A DNA stretch of 64,000 nucleotides, taken from the NCBI RefSeq assembly GCF_014257025.1, contig NZ_JACMSF010000010.1, forward strand, positions 1 through 64,000, read 5' to 3'. Origin of the DNA: Streptomyces cupreus. Its GTDB lineage: Bacteria > Actinomycetota > Actinomycetes > Streptomycetales > Streptomycetaceae. Shown here one piece after another: positions 57,470 to 64,000 of the stretch; positions within the stretch are counted from its first letter, which is position 1; the number at the start of each line of letters is the position of its first letter. The notes under the pieces were generated by a model. It saw only the letters and a program-made list of their open reading frames with translations. It did not search any database and was not told the origin of the DNA. A program made the position numbers and the translations under genes.

Positions 57470-58552
57470 ATGCGTAAGTCATCCCTGCGTCGTTCCTGCG
57501 CGGCCCTCGCCGCCGTCACCTCCCTCGCCCTCGCTCTCACCGCCTGCGGCGGCACCACCAAGGAGGACGTCGCCAACGAGGACGCCTCCGCCGCCACCGC
57601 CGGCAAGGCCGACCCCAACGCCGAACTGAAGAAGGGGCTGACCGTCGGCTTCCTGCCCAAGCAGGTCAACAACCCCTACTTCACCTCCGCCGACAAGGGT
57701 GGCGAGGCCGCGGTCAAGGAGCTGGGCTCCAGCTACAAGGAGGTGGGCCCGTCCAGCGCCACCGACACCGCCGGGCAGGTCTCCTACGTCAACACGCTCA
57801 CCCAGCAGCAGGTCGACGCGATGGCCGTCTCCGCGCAGGACCCCGGCGCCCTGTGCACCGCGCTCAAGCAGGCCATGAAGAACGACATCAAGGTCGTCAC
57901 CTACGACTCCGACACCAAGGCCGACTGCCGCAACGCCTTCGTCTCGCAGGCCTCCGCCGAGGACCTCGGCCGCACCGAGGTGCAGCTGCTCGCCGAACAG
58001 ATCGGCTACAAGGGCGAGATCGCGATCCTGTCCGCCGCGCAGACCGCGACCAACCAGAACACCTGGATCGAGTTCATGAAGGACGAGCTCAAGGATCCGA
58101 AGTACAAGGACATGAAGCTGGTGAAGGTCGCGTTCGGCAACGACGACGCCCAGCAGTCCTTCCAGCAGACCCAGGGCCTGCTCCAGGAGTACCCGAACCT
58201 GAAGGGGATCATCTCCCCGACCACCGTCGGCATCAAGGCCGCCGCCCAGTACCTGTCGGGTTCCAAGTACAAGGGCAAGGTCAAGCTGACCGGCCTCGGC
58301 ACCCCGAACGACATGCGCAAGTACGTCAAGAACGGCACCGTCGACGCCTTCGAGCTGTGGGACCCGGCGAAGCTCGGTGAGCTGGCCGCCCGTACCGCCG
58401 TCGCGCTGGTGTCCGGGCAGATCACCGGCAAGGAGGGCGAGACCTTCACCGCCGGCGACATGGGCGAGTACACGATCGGCAAGGACGGCGTGATCAGCCT
58501 CGGCAAGCCGACCGTGTTCGACGCCAAGAACATCGACCAGTACAACTTCTGA
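57470..58552 (+). CDS. rhaS: Rhamnose-binding lipoprotein of the ABC transporter
   Basis: A 360-residue solute-binding protein. A lipoprotein signal ends at LTAC with the lipid-attached Cys26. The mature part is a periplasmic-binding fold of the RbsB/RhaS type (VGFLPKQVNNPYFTSADKGGEAA). It delivers L-rhamnose to the RhaP/RhaQ permeases. The gene starts 40 bases after the second permease with AAGGAAAG upstream. Its place in the operon and the following mutarotase make the sugar assignment firm. Confidence 0.9.
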   Translation: MRKSSLRRSCAALAAVTSLALALTACGGTTKEDVANEDASAATAGKADPNAELKKGLTVGFLPKQVNNPYFTSADKGGEAAVKELGSSYKEVGPSSATDTAGQVSYVNTLTQQQVDAMAVSAQDPGALCTALKQAMKNDIKVVTYDSDTKADCRNAFVSQASAEDLGRTEVQLLAEQIGYKGEIAILSAAQTATNQNTWIEFMKDELKDPKYKDMKLVKVAFGNDDAQQSFQQTQGLLQEYPNLKGIISPTTVGIKAAAQYLSGSKYKGKVKLTGLGTPNDMRKYVKNGTVDAFELWDPAKLGELAARTAVALVSGQITGKEGETFTAGDMGEYTIGKDGVISLGKPTVFDAKNIDQYNF

Positions 58553-58569
58553 TCCCCAGGGGGCTGTTG

Positions 58570-58890
58570 ATGCAACGCGTGTGCTTTCTGCTGAAGGTCC
58601 GGGCGGACCGCCTCGACGAGTACCGCGAGCGGCATGCCGCCGTATGGCCGGAGATGCTGGACGCGCTCTCGGTCACCGGCTGGCACAACTACTCGCTCTT
58701 CCTGCGGGAGGACGGCCTGCTGGTCGGCTACTTGGAGACCGAGGACTTCGCCGCCGCCCAGGCCGGCATGGAAGCCACCGAGGTCAACGCCCGCTGGCAG
58801 GCGGAGATGGCGCCGTTCTTCGAGTCGCTGGACGGCGCCCGGCCTGACGAGGCCATGAAACCGCTCACGGAAGTGTTCCACCTCGCCTGA
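58570..58890 (+). CDS. rhaM: L-rhamnose mutarotase
   Basis: A 106-residue dimeric alpha/beta-barrel protein (DUF718). It has the N-terminal VCFLLKVRADRLDEYRERH, the catalytic-site His and Tyr segment GWHNYSLFL, and the Trp-rich end ARWQAEMAPFF. It interconverts the anomers of L-rhamnose. The ATG at 58570 is preferred over the TTG just before it because AGGGGG lies 8 bases upstream. It follows the binding protein by 17 bases. Confidence 0.9.
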   Translation: MQRVCFLLKVRADRLDEYRERHAAVWPEMLDALSVTGWHNYSLFLREDGLLVGYLETEDFAAAQAGMEATEVNARWQAEMAPFFESLDGARPDEAMKPLTEVFHLA

Positions 58891-58944
58891 CCCTCGCTGC
58901 ACCACCCTTCCCCGACACCTCGCCGACAACGGAGTCCCCCCGAG

Positions 58945-60375
58945 ATGAAGAGACGCACGCTGCTGGGCGCCGCCCTCGCAGGAGCCGTGATGACCCCCGC
59001 CTTCGCCTCCGGCACCGCCCGAGCCGCCGACCCCGGCCCCTCGGTCACCCTGACCGGCACCACCACCCTCGACACGCAGGCCCTCTTCTTCGTGTCGTAC
59101 GACGGACTGGTCAACAACAACGCCTTCCAGAAGAACGGCCTGCTGACCTACAAGGGCTACCAGTACGCCGTCTGGTACACCGCCGACCGCAACGCCGTCG
59201 TCGGCCGCCGCGTGCTCGGCTCCAGCACCTGGTCCACGGTCAAGGTCGGTCACACGCTCCGCTACAACGACTCCCACAACGTCATCTCGATGGGGATCTC
59301 GAAGGTGGACGGCCGCCTCCACCTCAACATGGACTCGCACAGCGACGGCTTCACCTACGTCAAGTCGGTCGCCGGTCTGATGGACAACCCGGCCGGCCTG
59401 AGCTGGACCGCCAGCCGCTTCGGCGCCCCCCAGTCCACCCTGGACGGCCTCGCGCTCACCTCGCAGTTCACCTACCCGCAGTTCATCTCCACCCCCGAGG
59501 GCAAGCTGCAGCTCAGCTACCGTGTGGCCGTCTCCGGCAACGGCCGCAACGCGCTCGCCGAGTACGACGGTTCGACCTGGACCAACCTCGGCGAATGGAC
59601 CAGCTCCACCGGCACGTACACCAGCGAGCACGGCTCCTCCACGGCCCGCAACATGTACCTGCACGGCATCGACTACGACAAGAACGGCCGCCTGCACTCC
59701 TTCTTCACCTGGCGCGAGCAGAACGGCGCCGTGATGTGCAACAGCGGCGGCATCACCAACCACGACACCGGCTACGTCTACTCCGACGACCGCGGCCGCA
59801 CCTGGCGCAACAACGCCGGCACCGTCGTCGGCACCACCGGCGGCTCCGACAAGGTCGCCGTCACCGACAGCGGGCTCGTCGTCGACCCGCTCAACCCGGA
59901 CCACTCCCTGATGAACCAGGAGAGCCAGTTCACCGACTCCGCCGGCCTGCCGCACGCGATCATCAGCTACGTCCCCGGTCGCTTCGGCCAGTGCACCACG
60001 AACTACGTCGCCGACCGCACCGCCAACGGCCGCGCCTTCCACGTCCGCAAGAACTCCTCGGGCGCCTGGCAGAAGACCGAGATCCCGGTCCCGCTGAACT
60101 CCAGCCAGCGCACCAAGCTGATCCTGGACAAGTACGACAACGCCTACGCGATCTTCCCGTTCTGCCGCATCGCCGGAGCCTCCAAGGCCTCCGGGTACAC
60201 GGACTGGACGATGCTGTACGACGGTGTCACGGCCGGTCTGAACGCCTTCGGCGAGGTCGTGATCGACGAGACGCGTATCGCGCAGGACAACTTCCTGTCG
60301 ATCATGTACCAGGAGAAGTCCAGCGGTACGACGCCCTCGGCGCTGCGTAACCTCAACTTCCGCCTGCCTGCCTGA
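58945..60375 (+). CDS. Tat-exported BNR-repeat propeller protein, possible rhamnosyl-uronate enzyme
   Basis: A 476-residue secreted protein. The leader MKRRTLLGAALAGAVMT is twin-arginine-like with a cleavage-type ARAAD site near residue 27. The mature part is a propeller of the BNR_4 type, with Asp-box-like SDDRGRTWRNN and many aromatic blades. Propellers of this family include L-rhamnose-alpha-1,4-glucuronate lyases and hydrolases (PL42/GH145) acting on gum arabic-like chains. Its place in the rhamnose operon suggests it frees rhamnose from plant polymers. The activity itself is inference. Confidence 0.72.
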   Translation: MKRRTLLGAALAGAVMTPAFASGTARAADPGPSVTLTGTTTLDTQALFFVSYDGLVNNNAFQKNGLLTYKGYQYAVWYTADRNAVVGRRVLGSSTWSTVKVGHTLRYNDSHNVISMGISKVDGRLHLNMDSHSDGFTYVKSVAGLMDNPAGLSWTASRFGAPQSTLDGLALTSQFTYPQFISTPEGKLQLSYRVAVSGNGRNALAEYDGSTWTNLGEWTSSTGTYTSEHGSSTARNMYLHGIDYDKNGRLHSFFTWREQNGAVMCNSGGITNHDTGYVYSDDRGRTWRNNAGTVVGTTGGSDKVAVTDSGLVVDPLNPDHSLMNQESQFTDSAGLPHAIISYVPGRFGQCTTNYVADRTANGRAFHVRKNSSGAWQKTEIPVPLNSSQRTKLILDKYDNAYAIFPFCRIAGASKASGYTDWTMLYDGVTAGLNAFGEVVIDETRIAQDNFLSIMYQEKSSGTTPSALRNLNFRLPA

Positions 60376-60386
60376 TCGCAGTCGTT

Positions 60387-60426
60387 GTGGGCGGCATGAC
60401 GGTAATGTGCCTTCGCGCCGCCCCAC
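60387..60426. terminator. Hairpin after the BNR-protein gene
   Basis: GTGGGCGGC (60387-60395) pairs with GCCGCCCCAC (60417-60426, one bulge) across a 21-base loop. It lies between the propeller gene and the LacI regulator and may partly separate the transporter transcript from the regulator. Confidence 0.45.
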
Positions 60427-60430
60427 GTAG

Positions 60431-60442
60431 GAAACGTCTCTC
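60431..60442. promoter_or_regulatory. Possible RhaR autoregulatory site
   Basis: GAAACGTCTCTC, 17 bases before the regulator start codon, agrees with the idealised site GAAACGTTTCAC at 10 of 12 positions. It is weaker than O1 and O2 and could be chance. Confidence 0.3.
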
Positions 60443-60458
60443 TGGAGGTCCCTGACCG

Positions 60459-61484
60459 ATGGCCCAGTCGGTGGGTATCAAGGACGTCGCCCGCGCCGCC
60501 GGAGTCTCCGTCGGCACGGTCTCGAACGTCATCAACCGTCCGGACTCGGTCGCGACCGAGACCCGGGCGCGGGTGCAGTCCGCGATAGACCGGCTGGGCT
60601 ATGTCCGCAGCGAGTCCGCGCGCCAGCTGCGCGCGGGCCGCAGCCGGATCATGGGGCTGCTCGTCCTCGACATGGGCAACCCCTTCTTCGTGGACGTCGC
60701 GCGCGGCGCCGAGCGGGCCGCGCGCGAGGCCGGGCTCGGCGTGATGGTCTGCAACAGCGCGCAGAGCGCGAGCGAGGAGGCCGACTACCTGTCGCTCTTC
60801 GCCGAGCAGCGGGTACGGGGCGTGCTGCTCACCCCGGCCGACGCCACCGGCCGCAACATCGAGACATTCCGGCGGCACAACATCCCCTTCGTCCTCGTCG
60901 ACCGGGTCGCCGAGGGCACCACCGAGTGCTCGGTCTCCGTCGACGACGTCGCGGGCGGTGCGCTCGCCGTGCGCCATCTCGTCGACGCCGGGCACCGCTC
61001 CATCGCCTACGTCAGCGGCCCGCCCAGCCTCAATCAGGTCCGCGACCGCCGTACCGGCGCGCTGTCGGCGCTCGCCGAGGCCGGCCTTCCCCCCGAGGTG
61101 CTGCGCGAGCTGCCCACCGAGCGGCTCGACGTCGCCGCGGGCCGGGACGCCGGCGCCCGGCTGCTCGGCCTCGCCGACCGCCCGACCGCCGTCTTCTGCG
61201 CCAACGACCTGCTCGCCCTCGGCGTCCTGCAGGCGATGTACGCGGCCGGCGTGAGCGTCCCCGACGACCTCGCCATCGTCGGCTACGACGACATCGAGTT
61301 CGCCGCCGCCGCGGCCGTCCCCCTCACCTCCGTGCGCCAGCCGGCCGTCACCATGGGCGCCCTGGCCGCGGACCTGCTGCTGGAGGAGACGGAGAGCGAG
61401 GGCGGCGCGCGCAGGCACGAGCACCGGCGGGTGGTGCTCCAGCCCGAGCTGGTGGTGCGGCGCTCCAGTCTGTCCGCCCGCTGA
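60459..61484 (+). CDS. rhaR: LacI-family regulator of the rhamnose locus
   Basis: A 341-residue LacI protein. The helix-turn-helix GIKDVARAAGVSVGTVSNVINRP covers residues 6-28 (split by the turn), with the sugar-binding core from about residue 60. The ATG has GGAGG about 10 bases upstream. Its position at the end of the rhamnose operon and the two matching palindromes at the divergent rhaI and transporter promoters support control of rhamnose uptake and catabolism. The inducer is likely L-rhamnose or a pathway intermediate. Confidence 0.87.
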   Translation: MAQSVGIKDVARAAGVSVGTVSNVINRPDSVATETRARVQSAIDRLGYVRSESARQLRAGRSRIMGLLVLDMGNPFFVDVARGAERAAREAGLGVMVCNSAQSASEEADYLSLFAEQRVRGVLLTPADATGRNIETFRRHNIPFVLVDRVAEGTTECSVSVDDVAGGALAVRHLVDAGHRSIAYVSGPPSLNQVRDRRTGALSALAEAGLPPEVLRELPTERLDVAAGRDAGARLLGLADRPTAVFCANDLLALGVLQAMYAAGVSVPDDLAIVGYDDIEFAAAAAVPLTSVRQPAVTMGALAADLLLEETESEGGARRHEHRRVVLQPELVVRRSSLSAR

Positions 61485-61585
61485 TCCGGCGTTCAGTACG
61501 ATTTCATGATCCCGGGGATCGGATATCGGACGGACATGTGCTGAACTGGGACGCGCCCGACCATCCGTCCGTCACGGGAGCCCTG

Positions 61586-62887
61586 TTGACCGCGACCTAC
61601 CGCCAGCCCGGCGTCGTCCTCACCGACCGCCACTTCACCGTGCCCCTCGACCACGCCGACCCGGCGGGGGAGAGCATCGAGCTCTACGCCCGTGAGGTGG
61701 TCGCCGGTGACCGGGTGCACCAGAACCTTCCGTGGCTGGTCTACCTCCAGGGCGGCCCCGGCTTCGGGGCGAACCGTTTCGTCGGCAAGCAGGCCTGGCT
61801 CGGCCGCGCCCTGAAGGAGTACCGGGTCCTGCTGCTCGACCAGCGCGGCACCGGCCACTCCACGCCCGCCAACCGCCAGACGCTCCCGCTGCGCGGCGGC
61901 CCGGCCGAGCAGGCCGACTACCTCACGCACTTCCGCGCCGACTCGATCGTCCGGGACTGCGAGGCGATCCGCCCGGCCGTCACCGGCGGCGCCCCCTGGA
62001 CCGTCCTCGGGCAGAGCTTCGGCGGCTTCTGCACGGTCAACTACCTGTCCACCGCCCCCGAGGGCCTCAGCACCGCGATCATCACCGGCGGCCTGCCCTC
62101 GCTCGACGCCCACGCCGACGACGTCTACCGCGCCGCCTACCCGCGCATCGAGCGCAAGGTCACCGCCCACTACGCCCGCTACCCGCAGGACGTCGAGCGG
62201 GCCCGCCGTATCGCCGACCACCTGCTGAACCACGAGGTGGTGCTGCCGAACGGCTACCGGTTCACCGCCGAGGCCTTCCAATCCCTCGGCATCGTCCTCG
62301 GCGGCGGCGAGGGCAGCCACCGGCTGCACTACCTCCTGGAGCACGCCTTCGTCCGCACCACGCAGGGCATGGTCCTCTCGGACGCCTTCCAGGAGGAGGT
62401 CCAGGGCCTGCTGTCGTACGCCGCACACCCCCTGTACGCCCTGGTCCACGAGGCGATCTACGGCCAGGACGCCCGCCCCACCGCCTGGTCGGCCGAGCGC
62501 GTCCGCGCGGAGTTCCCGCAGTTCGACGCGGCCAAGGCGCTGGCCGGGGACGGGCCGCTGCTGTTCACCGGCGAGACCGTCCACCCCTGGATGTTCGACT
62601 GCGACCCGGTACTGCGCCCGCTGCGCGAGACCGCCGAACTCCTCGCCGCCCGCACCGACTGGGCGCCCCTGTACGACCCCGCCCGCCTCGCCGCGAACGA
62701 GGTCCCGGTCGCGGCGGCCGTCTACCACGACGACATGTACGTCGACACCGCCCACGCCCTTCGGACGGCCCGTACCGTCCGCGGTCTGCGCACCTGGGTA
62801 ACCGACGAGTTCGAGCACGACGGCGTACGCGCGGGCGGCCCCCGGGTGCTGGATCGTCTGCTGGCCCTGACGCGTGACGAATTGTGA
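61586..62887 (+). CDS. Alpha/beta hydrolase, proline iminopeptidase type (S33)
   Basis: A 433-residue hydrolase. The oxyanion motif GGPGFG lies near residue 54, DQRGTGHS near 86, and the nucleophile serine in LGQSFGGF near 147. The late His lies in the FEHDGVRAGG tail. This is the layout of prolyl aminopeptidases (S33), which release N-terminal proline. The start is TTG at 61586, supported by GGGAG about 6 bases upstream; a GTG at 61538 would add 16 residues. It is 101 bases after the rhamnose regulator and is probably not part of that operon. Confidence 0.82.
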   Translation: MTATYRQPGVVLTDRHFTVPLDHADPAGESIELYAREVVAGDRVHQNLPWLVYLQGGPGFGANRFVGKQAWLGRALKEYRVLLLDQRGTGHSTPANRQTLPLRGGPAEQADYLTHFRADSIVRDCEAIRPAVTGGAPWTVLGQSFGGFCTVNYLSTAPEGLSTAIITGGLPSLDAHADDVYRAAYPRIERKVTAHYARYPQDVERARRIADHLLNHEVVLPNGYRFTAEAFQSLGIVLGGGEGSHRLHYLLEHAFVRTTQGMVLSDAFQEEVQGLLSYAAHPLYALVHEAIYGQDARPTAWSAERVRAEFPQFDAAKALAGDGPLLFTGETVHPWMFDCDPVLRPLRETAELLAARTDWAPLYDPARLAANEVPVAAAVYHDDMYVDTAHALRTARTVRGLRTWVTDEFEHDGVRAGGPRVLDRLLALTRDEL

Positions 62888-62921
62888 GGTCATCGGGGTG
62901 CCCGCGGGCTAGTCTGCGGGC

Positions 62922-63665
62922 ATGACCGAGCCGATGATCACTCAACTCCGGCCCATGCCCGAGGACTGGCAGCGCGCCCTCGCCGTGGTGGCGCATCCGG
63001 ACGATCTGGAGTACGGCTGCTCGGCCGCCGTCGCCGCCTGGACCGACCAGGGCCGTGAGATCGCGTACGTCCTGGCGTCCCGGGGCGAGGCCGGGATAGA
63101 CACACTGGAACCCGCCGCGTGCGGTCCGCTCAGGGAGCGCGAGCAGCGGGCGAGCGCGGCGGTGGTCGGGGTGTCGGTGGTGGAGTTCCTCAACCACAAG
63201 GACGGCGTGATCGAGTACGGCACCGCCCTGCGCCGGGACATCGCGGCGGCGATCCGCCGGCACCGGCCCGAGCTGGTGATCACCCTGAACCACCGGGACA
63301 CCTGGGGCGGCGTCGCCTGGAACACCCCCGACCATGTGGCCGTGGGGCGCGCGACACTGGACGCGGCCGGTGACGCCGGGAACCGGTGGATCTTCCCCGA
63401 GCTGATCGAGCAGGGGCTTGAGCCCTGGAACGGCGTCCGCTGGGTCGCCGTCGCCGGGTCCAGCTCGCCCACCCATGCCGTGGACGCCACGCCCGGCCTG
63501 GAGCGGGCGGTGCGCTCGCTGCTCGAACACCGCAGCTACATCGAGGCGTTGACGGACAAGGACCCGGAGACGTACGTCCGTGACTTCCTGACCGGGAACG
63601 CCGCGGCGACGGGGGAGCGGTTCGGCGGGCGGCCGGCGGTGTCGTTCGAGGTGTTCGGCCGATGA
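62922..63665 (+). CDS. PIG-L family deacetylase
   Basis: A 247-residue LmbE/PIG-L deacetylase. The zinc motif AHPDD is at residues 24-28 and a second zinc-ligand histidine lies in NTPDHVAVG. Members remove acetyl groups from N-acetylglucosamine-type sugars or act in mycothiol and bacillithiol metabolism. Its stop overlaps the sigma factor start by four bases, a notable link. No signal peptide is seen. Substrate not readable. Confidence 0.85.
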   Translation: MTEPMITQLRPMPEDWQRALAVVAHPDDLEYGCSAAVAAWTDQGREIAYVLASRGEAGIDTLEPAACGPLREREQRASAAVVGVSVVEFLNHKDGVIEYGTALRRDIAAAIRRHRPELVITLNHRDTWGGVAWNTPDHVAVGRATLDAAGDAGNRWIFPELIEQGLEPWNGVRWVAVAGSSSPTHAVDATPGLERAVRSLLEHRSYIEALTDKDPETYVRDFLTGNAAATGERFGGRPAVSFEVFGR

Positions 63666-64000
63666 CCGCCCAAGGGGCGGTGCTCGCCGAGCGTTTCGAG
63701 GAGAACCGCGACCGTCTGAACGCGGTGGCCTACCGCATGCTCGGCTCGCTTGCCGAGGCGGAGGACGCCGTCCAGGAGGCATGGCTGAAGCTCAGCCGCA
63801 GCGACACCGAGGACATCCGCAACCTCGGCGGCTGGCTGACCACGGTGGTCGGCCGGGTCTGCCTGGACATGCTGCGCTCGCGCACGACGCGCCGCGAGGA
63901 CCCCCTGGACGACACCTTCGTCCCCGACCCCGTGATCCGGCCGCTGACGCGGATCGACCCGGAACAGGAGGTGCTCCGGGCCGACTCGGTGGGCCTCGCC
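63662..64000 (+). CDS. ECF sigma factor, SigJ-like, N-terminal part (cut by window end)
   Basis: The first 113 residues of an ECF sigma factor. Region 2 is clear (NRDRLNAVAYRMLGSLAEAEDAVQEAW), followed by RNLGGWLTTVVGRVCLDMLRSR, the boundary of the sigma-2 domain. The sequence before region 4 (PLTRIDPEQEVLRADSVGLA) is typical of SigJ/ECF41-like factors, which carry a C-terminal SnoaL-like domain outside this window. It is translationally coupled to the PIG-L deacetylase by a four-base overlap. Confidence 0.83.
   Translation, partial: MTAQGAVLAERFEENRDRLNAVAYRMLGSLAEAEDAVQEAWLKLSRSDTEDIRNLGGWLTTVVGRVCLDMLRSRTTRREDPLDDTFVPDPVIRPLTRIDPEQEVLRADSVGLA

Noticed and set aside
1..64000. tRNA, rRNA, riboswitch or CRISPR array
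   Set aside because: No cloverleaf, repeat-spacer pattern or known riboswitch core was recognised by eye on either strand. A covariance-model scan was not possible here.

Overview
The window is high-GC chromosomal DNA from an actinomycete, almost certainly a Streptomyces. The base composition, the frequent GTG and TTG starts, the ATGA/GTGA stop-start overlaps inside operons, the Tat-exported enzymes, and a tail-to-head intergenic repeat typical of Streptomyces all support this. No rRNA, tRNA, CRISPR array or complete insertion sequence was seen. The content is catabolic and accessory rather than core.

Region by region: (1) 1-2.2 kb: the start of a TetR regulator, diverging across a paired operator from a short-chain dehydrogenase and an aldo/keto reductase. 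(2) 2.3-9.4 kb: a minus-strand operon with the 4-hydroxyphenylglycine (Hpg) pathway. It holds a 4-hydroxymandelate synthase, a hydroxymandelate oxidase, a class I/II aminotransferase and a prephenate dehydrogenase, plus a phytanoyl-CoA-type dioxygenase, an EamA exporter and a small tautomerase-like protein. No peptide synthetase is present. (3) 9.4-11.2 kb: a gene-poor scar with two matching palindromes, a recombinase that lacks its catalytic domain, and a 28-codon enoyl-CoA hydratase fragment. (4) 11.3-14.7 kb: a PepSY membrane protein, two overlapping MarR-type regulators and a pirin. (5) 14.7-19.8 kb: Sel1/TPR and HEAT-like repeat proteins, a membrane protein and a CHAT-type TPR gene fragment.

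(6) 20.0-26.8 kb: a five-gene minus-strand operon: an atypical NarL-type regulator, an M6 metalloprotease with a P-domain, an S8 subtilase, an MBL-fold hydrolase and a patatin phospholipase. None of the four enzymes has a visible signal peptide. This looks like an intracellular protease/lipase system, possibly a conflict or cell-death module, and is one of the two best candidates for something undescribed. The other is the orphan Hpg operon.

(7) 27.0-35.1 kb: a DUF5959-like protein, a Tat-exported GH109-like glycosidase, a lone xanthine-dehydrogenase FAD subunit, and a sugar locus. The sugar locus has an MFS permease, a broken GH35, an intact GH35 and a LacI regulator, with a perfect LacI-type palindrome in front of the permease. 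(8) 35.2-37.4 kb: a YheO-type regulator coupled to a PLP ammonia-lyase, then a cupin. (9) 37.4-42.2 kb: a TetR regulon in which three near-identical palindromes flank a quinone-oxidoreductase/SDR pair and the TetR gene, with a MoxR/VWA pair between. (10) 42.3-44.2 kb: decayed transporter genes around an unknown membrane protein. (11) 44.3-45.8 kb: a FAD oxidoreductase with a C-terminal Rieske domain.

(12) 45.8-61.5 kb: a complete L-rhamnose utilisation locus joined to L-lactate oxidation. The minus-strand genes rhaI, rhaEW (aldolase/dehydrogenase), rhaB and lutABC take L-rhamnose to dihydroxyacetone phosphate and, by way of lactaldehyde and L-lactate, to pyruvate. The plus-strand genes encode the ABC importer, a mutarotase, a secreted BNR-propeller enzyme that may release rhamnose from polymers, and a LacI-type regulator. 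The two divergent promoters each carry a matching operator. (13) 61.5-64 kb: a proline-iminopeptidase-like hydrolase, a PIG-L deacetylase and the start of an ECF sigma factor, cut by the window end.
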